This document shows positions 19,677 to 30,572 of a stretch of 64,000 nucleotides of DNA, in pieces; positions within the stretch are counted from its first letter, which is position 1, and every line of letters begins with the position of its first letter. Position numbers and translations under genes: made by a program. The notes beneath the pieces are model-generated. The model saw only the letters and a list, made by a program, of their open reading frames with translations. It did no database searches and was not told where the DNA came from. The stretch comes from Marisa cornuarietis (lineage: Eukaryota; Mollusca; Gastropoda; Architaenioglossa; Ampullariidae). Location: assembly GCA_004794655.1 (NCBI GenBank), contig SMMW01000145.1, positions 502,501 through 566,500 of the forward strand, given 5' to 3'.

Positions 19677-22600
19677 CCGTACTGCTGCTCTCCGAGTAAT
19701 GTCAGTGTAAACTAAAGGTGTGCCGGAGACTGTTACACAAGAGGTGATACCGGCTACACACACAGCCACTGAGCGCCCTCTCTGCTTTATTCCATACCAA
19801 AAATCTTCAAAGTGGGAAAATGAAGAGAAAAAGTTGAGAAAGGTCTACTACAGGTCAATGGAGTTAAATCCCAACATTGCACGGCAACGATACATCGACT
19901 ACCAATCATTATTTGACTACAACATTACAACATTACAACATTGCGACATTACAGTGCAATGCTACACCAAGTTAACAGAAATATCAGACCGAGATGGAGC
20001 ACAATGCTGCTCCACAAGTTTGCAGCGAAGTAAACACAATGTAACAGCAGAAGAAGTTGATATGCAATGCGCGTGAAAATGCAGGCGCGTGAGAGCAAAT
20101 CACTTCTTCCCCGTGAAAGCATCATAGCAGCTGTTTTTTAAATCTCCTAACCACTTTTCTTTAAACACTTCATCCTGCATGATGTGTTTGAACCCTCGAG
20201 GGCCAGGCAGGACAGCTCAGCCACAAAGTAGTCCTCGCACAACTCTGAAATTTGTTAGCGTGAAGACAGATAAAGGAATAAAATAAGATGAGGGAAAAAG
20301 AGAGGTATTCATGACAAGAGGGAAGTACAAGCCCAGAGCTATACCTCGACTGGCTGGACCCTCGTCACCCTCCGATCTGCGACTAAGGACAGTGTCAATG
20401 ATGACTAAAAGACTAAAGACAATGAAGACGACGATAGAGGCGGAAGTGATGACACCGATGTCAATGATGACGGTGGACAATGTGGACATTGCTATAGATG
20501 TGTCATGTTATTGTCGAGAGTTGACTTCTCAGCTTCGGTGGTTCAGTAACTTGCTGAAATGAGTTGTCAAAGCCACAACCCTCAGCCACTCCACCTTCTA
20601 GTCCCATCACGGACGTGTATAGGGTGGATTGCTGTCTGTCTGCCGAGACCAGCGCTGAGCCTCTTGCGAAGTTCTCCGCTGTTAGTCTCGGTGAGCCTTA
20701 ACAATGAATGTGAATAAACCGGAAGCTATATCGTAACCAGCCTCGTTCTAGTAGTTAAACTGAAACGTCACTAAACCGGAAACTACATCGTAACCAGCCT
20801 CGTTCTATGATTTCACTGAAAAAAATCGTCTGCAAGTAGTCCAGTAATACAAGTCCGTGGTCCCACCTGTCAACAACCCCTGCCAGGTGTCACACTTTCC
20901 GGAAACTATGTTTACATCCTGATGCTTACAACAACTCGCCTTCGGTTCTCTCTTAACATGTCCAGTCATACTTCAAGTTCTCTTCTCCACAATTGAGGAT
21001 CCTAACTCTTTATATCTTTCCCTTCATATATGTCCGCTGTTTGTTAAGCAAAGATGCAGACATTAACTTTAAAAAAATAACAAGAAAAAAATCTAAAACG
21101 AGATTTTATAAATCATGTAATAAATTGTACAACAAAAAGTTAACAAATCTTGTAACATAACATATAACAATTTATGAAATAAATCGTCTGCTCTTTTTTT
21201 CGGGGTTTTCTTCTGTTGGCTTGATTTTGATTTTTGGTTGGCTTTGTCTTTGAGACAAACATTTTCAGAAAACTTAAAAAGAACCTCCCCAACTTTTCTA
21301 CGCACTGTGACTTTTGTAACTTCCGGCGTTCACCATCGAACTCTTGTTGATTTAATGTTCAGTGTGACCCCCCCCCCCACTCTACGAGCGCCTCCACAGT
21401 CTGATCAGATTCGCAAACTGTCGTTTTTTATCATCTTCAAAATTCTTTTAAAGGGGGGGGGGTGCAGAAATCTGCGGATCTCTCTAAGGACTGACGCAGT
21501 CAGAATATCTCATAAGCCATAAACAAAAAGTTTCCTGGCTGTCATGTGGGGAGCAGCTGGGAGCAGTAACACGATGAGCAATCATGGCAGATGACTTTCA
21601 CGAGTTGTTTGTGTGCCTCGCGCCTGTCCTCCGCGCCTCACTGTCCGAGGGAGCGCGTGTGCAGACTGAGCAGCTTAGCTTCCAGTATCATCACCACAAT
21701 GAATATCTCCTCTTGCCCCCACCCCCATACTAGCACTGATTTCACTTGCGCTGTGTCTTCGGCTGAACTTTGGCAACGAACAGAAAAAAGAAAATGGCTT
21801 TATTTCTCATTGTGCTCCCTTTACACTGGAGAAAGAACAATATTGATGATATATTGAAATATTGATGATCACTGGCTTCATATCAGTCATTTATCAAAGC
21901 ACTGATGATCAATGCTTTTATATCAACCATACAGCAAAGAACTAATGACAACCGCCTTTGTATTAGCCATTCAAAGAATTTTGTCTTCAACTTAAGTGTG
22001 ATTTACTGTCCATTTTTATCTCATAAAGTTTAGTGATGTACCTGCATTCTTTGAAATTTTTTACTTTTTTATCTTGATGTCCTCTGATCGTGGAATCGGT
22101 CCGCTCTGTCTTAGCCACACAGCACAACATACTAGTGTTTCGATATCCCAGAGGAAAACACTAACAATAACAGTATTGATGACATGAAAATTGACAGCTG
22201 CACCACTGGAAAATTGCTGTTTCCAGAGACTGTTTGATGAATCAACTGACACAACCAAGTAAACGTGAACAACATCTCAATTAATAGAAAAGGGATTAAT
22301 TTTTTGTAACACCTCTAGTGGTCGTCAGAATTCACGTCTCCATGAAAACCCAATCATAATTAAACCAACCGAGAAGTTGAATTCATTCCCACAAGGGGAA
22401 GTAATGAATGTCCCTCATGGCCTCGATTGTCTCCCATTGAGGACCGACCTCCTAAGTTGGTGACTGATGGTGGTGGGTTTTGATTGTTTGTCACGTGTAC
22501 ACGTGTAAAGCACGTAGTGACAGTGACACTTGACACGTCCTCACGACCATGATCCTCTCTGTGCTCTCGATGTCATTAGTTTATGGACACGACGCTCGTT

Positions 22601-23497
22601 TTACTGGTGGAGGCTGTGTCTGTCCTAAGACAAGTTCTGTACAGACGCTTTATTTCTGACTAAATTCCAACATATGATCCAAAGTTCACATCGCTTCTTT
22701 CATCCACACTCTTCTCATCATAGGATTTGTTAATGTATTTGTCAACATATGATATGTTAAAGTAGTTGTTCACGTCTCCTCCCTCAAGCTTCCTTCTGGT
22801 GAGCACCCAGGAAATTCGTTGCATCACTTATTTTCCATTCGGGTTTTCACGTTTATCGCCTTTGGCGGCATTCTTGTGTAAAAGTGGAATGTGCCTGGCA
22901 AAGTGGACAAAAATACTTCCTTCTTATCTAAGTTTTCAACGAACAGGCACAAGCCCTCGAAATTGGATTCAAGGTTTCTATGGAAACGGTTCTCGCGGGG
23001 AAGAAAGGCCATCACGTACAGTAATGACTGGTGCCAAGGTAAGGTAGCTCCCTCCTTCTCCCCCTGGTCTTGCGATGATCTTTGGCTGTCACTGTCGGTC
23101 ACTCAAACCTCCCTCAACGGTGTGTGGACATCACGCTTTTTTCTTTCTTTCTTTCTTTTTTTTTGTTTATTGGTCTTTTTTCTTTCTTTCTTTTTCTTTT
23201 TTTTAATTGGTTAAACAAGCGTATGCTTGTCTCAGGTAAGCTACCACTTGAAGCAGAATAGGGTGAAAATGAGTCACTAAGATGCTCTGAGCTATGACCT
23301 ATAACCTGTGACAGATGGCTTTTAGGAATATGTGAACAAGATCATGGTCATAAGGTCATGTGTGTGAAAGAGAGAGAGAGAGAGAGTGCCAAAACATTTT
23401 GAGGGGTTTTTTGTTTTTTACATCTGCAGGTGTCTCGAGCGAAATGCACAAAATTGTCCCTGAGGATAACATGTGGTCTTTGCTCTGTGACCTGTTA
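19677..23497. other. No supported gene; minor local duplications
   Basis: Contains a two-copy duplication at 20713-20828 (about 58 bp, both with ATCGTAACCAGCCTCGTTCT), a degenerate triple repeat at about 21845-21960, C and G runs at about 21369 and 21454, and pyrimidine-rich sequence at 23140-23205. A 118-codon frame over 19720-20076 starts with GTG rather than ATG and has no recognised domain. Confidence 0.5.
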
Positions 23498-24590
23498 TGT
23501 TCATATTGTAGAGAACTTTTAACTTGAACTGTTCATATTGTAGAGAACTTTTAACTTGAACTGTTCATATTGTAGAGAACTTTTAACTTGAACTGTTCAT
23601 ATTGTAGAGAACTTTTAACTTGAACTGTTCATATTGTAGAGAACTTTTAACTTGAACTGTTCATATTGTAGAGAACTTTTAACTTGAACTGTTCATATTG
23701 TAGAGAACTTTTAACTTGAACTGTTCATATTGTAGAGAACTTTTAACTTGAACTGTTCATATTGTAGAGAACTTTTAACTTGAACTGTTCATATTGTAGA
23801 GAACTTTTAACTTGAACTGTTCATATTGTAGAGAACTTTTAACTTGAACTGTTCATATTGTAGAGAACTTTTAACTTGAACTGTTCATATTGTAGAGAAC
23901 TTTTAACTTGAACTGTTCATATTGTAGAGAACTTTTAACTTGAACTGTTCATATTGTAGAACTTTTAACTTGAACTGTTCATATTGTAGAGAACTTTTAA
24001 CTTGAACTGTTCATATTGTAGAGAACTTTTAACTTGAACTGTTCATATTGTAGAACTTTTAACTTGAACTGTTCATATTGTAGAGAACTTTTAACTTGAA
24101 CTGTTCATATTGTAGAGAACTTTTAACTTGAACTGTTCATATTGTAGAGAACTTTTTACTTTGAACTGTTCATATTGTAGAGAACTTTTAACTTGAACTG
24201 TTCATATTGTAGAGAACGTTTAACTTGAACTGTTCATATTGTAGAGAACTTTTTACTTTGAACTGTTCATATTGTAGAGAACTTTTAACTTGAACTGTTC
24301 ATATTGTAGAGAACGTTTAACTTGAACTGTTCATATTGTAGAGAACTTTTTACTTTGAACTGTTCATATTGTAGAGAACTTTTTACTTTGAACTGTTCAT
24401 ATTGTAGAGAACTTTTTACTTTGAACTGTTCATATTGTAGAGAACTTTTAACTTGAACTGTTCATCTTGTAGAGAACTTTTTACTTTGAACTGTTCATAT
24501 TGTAGAGAACTTTTTACTTTGAACTGTTCATATTGTAGAGAACTTTTTACTTTGAACTGTTCATATTGTAGAGAACGTTTGTTCTGTGAA
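23498..24590. repeat. 32/33-bp minisatellite array, about 34 copies
   Basis: Unit GTAGAGAACTTTTAACTTGA plus ACTGTTCATATT (32 bp). From about 23498 to 24130 the copies are almost identical apart from two with a GA deletion. To the right a 33-bp variant (TTTTTACTTTGAAC) appears and is interleaved with 32-bp and GAACGTTT variants. The short cysteine/leucine frame near 24453 comes from the repeat. Confidence 0.97.
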
Positions 24591-26756
24591 CTATTATTTT
24601 CATGTTGTAGAGAAGAGTATACAGATTTTGTAAGCCCCTGAGGCTTTAGAGTGATGCCTTCCTTTGCTGTCTACAGAACATTGGGGTGGATTGGTGAGAG
24701 CTGGTGGAGGGAGTGTTTGTAATTATTGGCTCAGTGCTGCAGCTGCCAGACTTGTCTGTCACTAGTGACCTCTCACCTTACAGGCGCTACTGGTCGCAGC
24801 TGGAGACACAGGCAAACAAAGGAGAGACTAGTTGGACCGATATATGGCACACCAAACGTGTCTTTATTTCATCACACTGATTCTCTCCTGTGGCATAAAA
24901 GGTCGTATTTTGGAATCATTTTCGAACATGATGTCTGGTACTCAAAATCAGTGCTAAAAGGATGACCAGCTGCTGGATGGCGAGTCTAACATTCTGACGG
25001 CCTCACATGAAGAGTGACAAATGTTTGATAGGATAGTGTGATAGGTGCCACACTTACATCGACGATAAGATGGTTGAAAAAAGAAACATTGGTGAAATGA
25101 CTATAGATCAGTCTCTGCTTGGTATATCCTAAATGACATACGGTAAATGCACAAGGTTCACGGATGCAGCAGAAGCTAGGTGAAATGAAAGGATGAAATA
25201 TATAACTAGGATGAAGTTCCAGCTGCCGAGGGCCACGTGGGCAAAGAACTGTAAGTGGTTCACCTTGTCTAGGGCATGGCATTTGGATATTGGAGCCCAA
25301 CCTGTTCTCGTGAAGCCTTTTACTTTCCGTTATTACTCAGGTAGCCGTTCGCTGTTGGAATGTTGCAGAGAATTTTTCAGCCACTTGCACAACCCACCGA
25401 GACTCCCTCGACTTTATGTTTCGAGGTCAAGAGCATGAACAACCCGTCTATGGCGCCTTCCCTGACAAAAGACATGGTGATTAATGACAACTACGAAAAG
25501 CTTTCACCATCCTACAGACTTTCCTTTCCTCCCATCCGACAAAACTTCGTCCCATTGTTTGTCCCAGGAAAGGTGCCACTGACCGGAAGCTCTGGTGGTA
25601 GTGGTCAGCTGTGTCAAATGTTGGACTGGCTCACCAAAGCACTTTTGCTGATTAGACTCCGCGACTGATGTATGACCGTGGGTGGGCACTAACCAAACTT
25701 GAAGGAATGGAGTGGGGCGAGGTTGTGAAAGTCTGAACAGTTCTGTCCTGTTCTACACCCAAACTCGCTGTTTTTTGGTCTCATTTCCATACCTTGTTTC
25801 CGACCTAACTGCATTATAGCTTTTCTTAAATGTTAAACTAATTACGAAGAGAACAGATAATTCTTCTTTTGTCCCTGTCCTCTCAGCATCATAATCAGGG
25901 ATGCCTGGAAAGATTCAAGAAAGCGGCTAGAAAAGTTCAGTTCACTACGACATTCATTTTGGTGGTGGGAGTAGTAAATGGTGGATGTGTATCCATTGTG
26001 ATCCCTGCCCACGGCTGACGGTTTGTGAAGAAAAATGCCGAAGTTGTTGTTTCTACATCAGAACTGGAATTGTTGCAATTTGTATCGTCGTCCATGTTCA
26101 GGCAGAAAAATCGACATGTTATAGCTTGTGGAGGATGTGTTTGTGTTTTGGGAGGATCTACAAAGACTAGAGGCACGCGGAATCTCATTACCAAACATCC
26201 TTTTTTTTTTGCCAGTCGTTTATTTGTCATTTTCGGCGCCATAAGCACACATTTAAAGTGTTATTTTGTTGGTATAATTTTTACATAATTATTGTCGATT
26301 TTCATTCATTGCACGACGATCTCTCAATCTCGACGACATCGCGCAATACGGGGCTGGAATAATAACAAGTTTTATCACTTATCACTAAGCACAGCTCATG
26401 TATTGATCATCACTATCACATCAAACGAGGCGACACTGCGGGCCATTAAAGGAGCCTGTAGGAGCTGAATGTTGGAGAAAATGCAGAAACCTCGCGACGG
26501 ATGTCTCCTGGGATTCGTAATACAGACAGAAAATAGGGAGAAGCTACAAAGTTTCTCTGGAAAATGTAGGAGTGAGAAAATAAACAGCAAAGGAATCATA
26601 CAGCTGCCCAGTGCCCAGGGTGTGACCAAAGTCGGGTGTATTGGAATAAAAGCGCAGCGAAGTCTGTTGGGGGAAACTTTTTAAGAAAAAAAAACTAGAG
26701 AAAGTGTGGAATGACAGGTGAGGCAAGAAATGTCACGTGACATCTGTCAACCGTTT
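24591..26756. other. No supported gene; probable intron or flank of the Rab gene
   Basis: Single-copy sequence on the 3' side of the Rab-like exon (minus-strand sense). I looked for the next Rab exon (a WDTAGQE-type motif on the minus strand) and did not find it. Several 60-100 codon frames lack domains. Confidence 0.45.
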
Positions 26757-26762
26757 CCTGAC

Positions 26763-26873
26763 CGTGAAGCCGATGCCAACTGTCGCGGAAAATGCGCCGG
26801 CCTGGAATTTTCCTTGATCAAACTGCACCAACAGAGAGGTCTTGCCAACGCCGCTGTCCCCCACCAGGATCGT
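26763..26873 (-). CDS. Internal exon of a Rab26/Rab37-like small GTPase
   Basis: Exactly 37 codons. On the minus strand the exon is preceded by a pyrimidine-rich CTGTTCTCTTGTCGTTGCAG acceptor and followed by a GTCAGG donor (26762-26757), so it is phase 0 at both ends. It encodes the G1/P-loop LVGDSGVGKTSLL, which binds the nucleotide phosphates and Mg2+, then a FDQGKFQAGAF linker and the switch I effector stretch SATVGIGFT with its conserved Thr. The GxF..TVGI spacing fits the Rab26/Rab37 branch, which acts in secretory-granule and vesicle traffic (known for the family). The neighbouring exons, carrying WDTAGQE, NKxD and the prenylation Cys, were not seen in this window, so this is one exon in large introns or an isolated remnant. 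The assignment to Rab26 versus Rab37 is an inference. Confidence 0.82.
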
Positions 26874-26913
26874 CTGCAACGACAAGAGAACAGTTCATTC
26901 ATAAGGCCCTTTG

Positions 26914-26950
<37 letters not shown>

Positions 26951-27001
26951 CGTGCGTGCGTGCGTGCGTGTGTGTGTGTGTGTGAGTGTGTGTGTGTGTG
27001 T
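26874..27001. repeat. Intronic acceptor region and (GT)n microsatellite
   Basis: On the minus strand the polypyrimidine tract and CAG acceptor of the Rab exon occupy about 26874-26895. A (GT)n/(GC) tract at 26917-27001, read as (CA)n, lies just upstream in the intron. Confidence 0.85.
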
Positions 27002-28000
27002 AATACATTCAAATCATCAGGTTTGTGTCCAGTGTAGTGTGAAGTCCGAATAGTCAGAAGAATGTTCCAGTGTAATGTCAAGTTTAAAAAACAAACAAAC
27101 ACAGGGTTCATTTCAACAGTTCATGCCGAGTAAACAGAAATCCTCAGGTTGATTGTCAGCGCTGCATCAACACTGAACAAATCATAAAAATCATATCCTC
27201 CAGTGTAGCTTCAGTAAGAACACATCCTAAGGTTCCTTTCCAATGAGGTGTCAGATGAAAGCTGTTTGCTGACAACTTGTTTATTATCGTCAAAACACGA
27301 GGGAGCCTGGGGTATTAGCAGGGTGCACGAGTATGTACTAAGTTACACCACCCCACTGACCTGACTCACTCCTCTCAGACATTAAAAAAAATTGCTCCCC
27401 GGCATCTTGATACAAACCAGCGCCAGAGCAAGTCAGTCAAAAAATCTCAAGACCGCCTTCCAAAAAATTCTTCTTGTCAGTCACATGTAAACAAGATTAA
27501 ACGGTTCATTTTTTCACTATTTCCATCTCTTTTTATTTCTCTCTCTCTCCCTCTCTCTTCCTGCGCAAGATATTGGTTCAATTTGTTTCAATCAGTTCCT
27601 GTATTTTACGAATAACTTGACTTGGTTAATTTGTTTTAGTTTTATTTTAATTGATGATGTCGACAACGGAAACTGATTTAAAGGAATATTAGTTGCTGCT
27701 GCTGTTACAAGATGAACTGAAATCTCTGCATAACAACAAAGAGACTTTTTATCAGTTTTTTATCATCTCTTTGTCATGCATATGGCGTACCGAATAGTTT
27801 TATCAACTTTAAAATTAAAAGAAAATTTTAAAATTATCCAATAATATTTGTTCATCTGGGGCCAGTTGCATGACACATTTCTAATTTTAAACACTTTTAG
27901 GCTTCAACTCTTTTTAGAAAGGCACAACACATTTTCAGAACTGTTTTTAAATAACAAAATGCTTTTTACACCAGATTTTCGTTTCTGTCAGCACATTTTT
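27002..28000. other. No gene seen
   Basis: AT-rich single-copy DNA, presumably intron 5' of the Rab exon in minus-strand sense. A CT-rich stretch lies near 27537-27560. Confidence 0.5.
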
Positions 28001-28180
28001 TGTGTGCAGTGGGTCTAAATAGCACGTGAGCGATTTCTGAAGAATAAAAAGTTTCTATGTTCCTGGGTTCAGATCTCGTCTCGGGCACGCTTTTCTCTGC
28101 CTGTGGCACCTGTTATACATAGGCGACTGCTTTGCAGTGATATAGACTCACTCGTTTGCTAGGCATAAAGCACCAATTTT
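28001..28180 (+). mobile_element. SINE family B, copy 1 (partial)
   Basis: A tRNA-like B box TTCCTGGGTTCAGATCTCG is followed by TCTCGGGCACGCTTTTCTCT and GCCTGTGGCACCTGTTA. The same string of blocks occurs on the minus strand at 56690-56800 (CTGGGTTCATATCTCGCCTC, GGGCACACTG, CTGCCTATGGCACGTG). The A-box region is poorly preserved. Confidence 0.6.
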
Positions 28181-28456
28181 CTTCCCGTCCTCTCTCTCTC
28201 TCTCTTCTTTTCTTTCTCTCTCATACACGTACACATACACGCAGGCGCGCGCGCAGACAGAGAAAGGTCAATAAAAGGCGTGTCTGGCCAGACACTAGTT
28301 CCTTCAGAGACACAAATGCATGTTGGTTGTCCTGACAGCCGGGCTCAGCAGGGATTTACACCTCCCGGACATTTGTAGTCCGATCCTGTTTTTAATCCAA
28401 GTGCCTCCCTGACAAGGTAATCTACCCGTGAATTTTACGAACTGCGCACACGAGGT

Positions 28457-28796
28457 CATCGAGACTTGGGTCTGACGAGAGCACTGCCCTCGTAGCCTGG
28501 CTGCAAATGTCTCGTATAGAAGTCATCGAGACTTGGGTCTGACGAGAGCACTGCTCTCGTAGCCTGGCTGCAAATGTCTCGTATAGAAGTCATCGAGACT
28601 TGGGTCTGACGAGAGCACTGCCCTCGTAGCCTGGCTGCAAATGTCTCGTATAGAAGTCATCGAGACTTGGGTCTGACGAGAGCACTGCCCTCGTAGCCTG
28701 GCTGCAAATATCCCGTATACAAGTCATCGAGACTTGGGTCTGACGAGAGCACTGCCCTCGTAGCATGGCTGCAAATGTCTCGTATAGAAGTCATTA
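28457..28796. repeat. 67-bp minisatellite array, five copies
   Basis: Unit begins CATCGAGACTTGGGTCTGAC and continues through GAGAGCACTGCCCTCGTAGC to a CTCGTATAGAAGT end. The period is 67 bp (28457 to 28524). Each unit holds the inverted pair ACGAG...CTCGT. Copies differ by one or two bases. Confidence 0.95.
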
Positions 28797-29270
28797 GTGT
28801 GGACTGAAGGAGATTACTAGTCTGCTGCTCAGTTGAACCACTACAGCCTTCATCCACATCAATTGTATGATCAAAATTTCTCTCGATTTTTCTAATTTTA
28901 TTTTATTACTTCCGTTTGCAAACGTTGCTACATTTTTTCCTCGACGACCGTCGACTTCGGAAATGTTTTGATTGGATGTCAGGAAACTAAAACTCCTCAC
29001 TGATGAGAAGATATTTTCATTTCGCAAAGCATGGGGACCGCTAGGGGCGCAGCCAGTCTTAGAACTGGTAAACCACAGGAACAATAGGCTGGTTACAGCA
29101 ACAACTAAAGCTCAACTTCCGTCATGCGCAGTGTCGACAAGTAGCGGACGTCCCACTCAACGGTTCTCCCGCTTACGTAGAACAGTGTACACGTTGTCCA
29201 TCGCACTTTTAGAGACTGAAATATCTCCTGGTAACTAAATAGACTCTTGTGCAATGATACGACAATGCTG

Positions 29271-29320
<50 letters not shown>

Positions 29321-30119
29321 AATGTCGTTCAATTAAGTTAGATCTCCGTGACGAAGATGGTAAGGAAACAAAGTATCATCAAGCTGCATTATACAAGCTT
29401 CCCCTACCTCTTGTTCTTGTTGGTTATAGTATTATAGTAATAGTTATAGTAATGGTTATATTAATAGAAGTAGCACTGGCAATGCTACCAAAAGCCTTTT
29501 GAAAATCAGCTTATAACTAGAGCTAGGGTGGTATTACACCAATAACAATAAATGGCCAAGAACATCGACTGAACATGAACATTGCATGCACGAGCTTTGC
29601 CGGGAACTGTCTTTGCTTAGCCACTCAAACACTCGTGGGCCATTTAAGGCAGCCAATCAACTTAACAAAAAAAAGAGACTCGTGGAGGGAACAGGCCACA
29701 AGCACCAGCAGACGTAAAGATGATGTCGATGAGAAAGGAAGGGACAGCACCAGGCGTGAGAGGTGTGTAGTGATGGGCGCAGCCATGTTGGCAGCTTGGG
29801 AAGCGCTGGAGTGCTGGACCGGGGAAAATCGTGGAGACAAACTTCCAAGGCTACCGGAAATAAATGGACAGGAGGATGGGTGGAAGAGTGTATAGTTTGA
29901 AGTATAACTCGTAAACCATGATGGCTTTGAAAACCTCCTCGTCGACCGCCATCTTATGGTTTCGGTTGGCATGTGTACGGTTCTGGCGTGGATTCATCCT
30001 GTAGTCGCACTTTAATTTGTGTTCTTCATTTTGAAGGGTAGATAACATACTTCAGATTATTACGATGGCAAGGAATAATGTGGAGTTCATTCCTACCATA
30101 CCGCTCATCGAAAGTACAG
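28797..30119. other. No supported gene; (TTA)n microsatellite at 29271-29319
   Basis: Single-copy DNA. Frames over 29575-29895 and its reverse complement are open in parallel, with no recognised domain. The (TTA)n tract gives poly-Leu/poly-Ile frames that are artefacts. Confidence 0.5.
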
Positions 30120-30572
30120 TAAACCAGTCCTTGGAATTCAATCACTGATGAAAGTACCTCTCTAATTATAAGTTCAATAAGCCAGTCCTTGTAATTCAAT
30201 CAGTGATGAAAGTACCTCTCTAATTATAAGTTCAATAAGCCAGTCCTTGTAATTCAATCACTGATGAAAGTACCTCTCTAATTATAAGTTCAATAAGCCA
30301 GTCCTTGGAATTCAATCACTGATGAAAGTACCTCTCTAATTATAAGTTCAATAAGCCAGTCCTTGGAATTCAATCACTGATGAAAGTACCTCTCTAATTA
30401 TAAGTTCAATAAGCCAGTCCTTGTAATTCAATCAGTGATGAAAGTACCTCTCTAATTATAAGTTCAATAAGCCAGTCCTTGTAATTCAATCAGTGATGAA
30501 AGTACCTCTCTAATTATAAGTTCAATAAGCCAGTCCTTGTAATTCAATCAGTGATGAAAGTATCTCTAATCA
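30120..30572. repeat. 58-bp minisatellite array, about 7.7 copies
   Basis: Unit TCCTTGTAATTCAATCAGTG plus 38 more bases, period 58 bp. Two paired variants (TTGGAATTCAATCACTG and TTGTAATTCAATCAGTG) occur in runs, suggesting block amplification. Confidence 0.95.
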
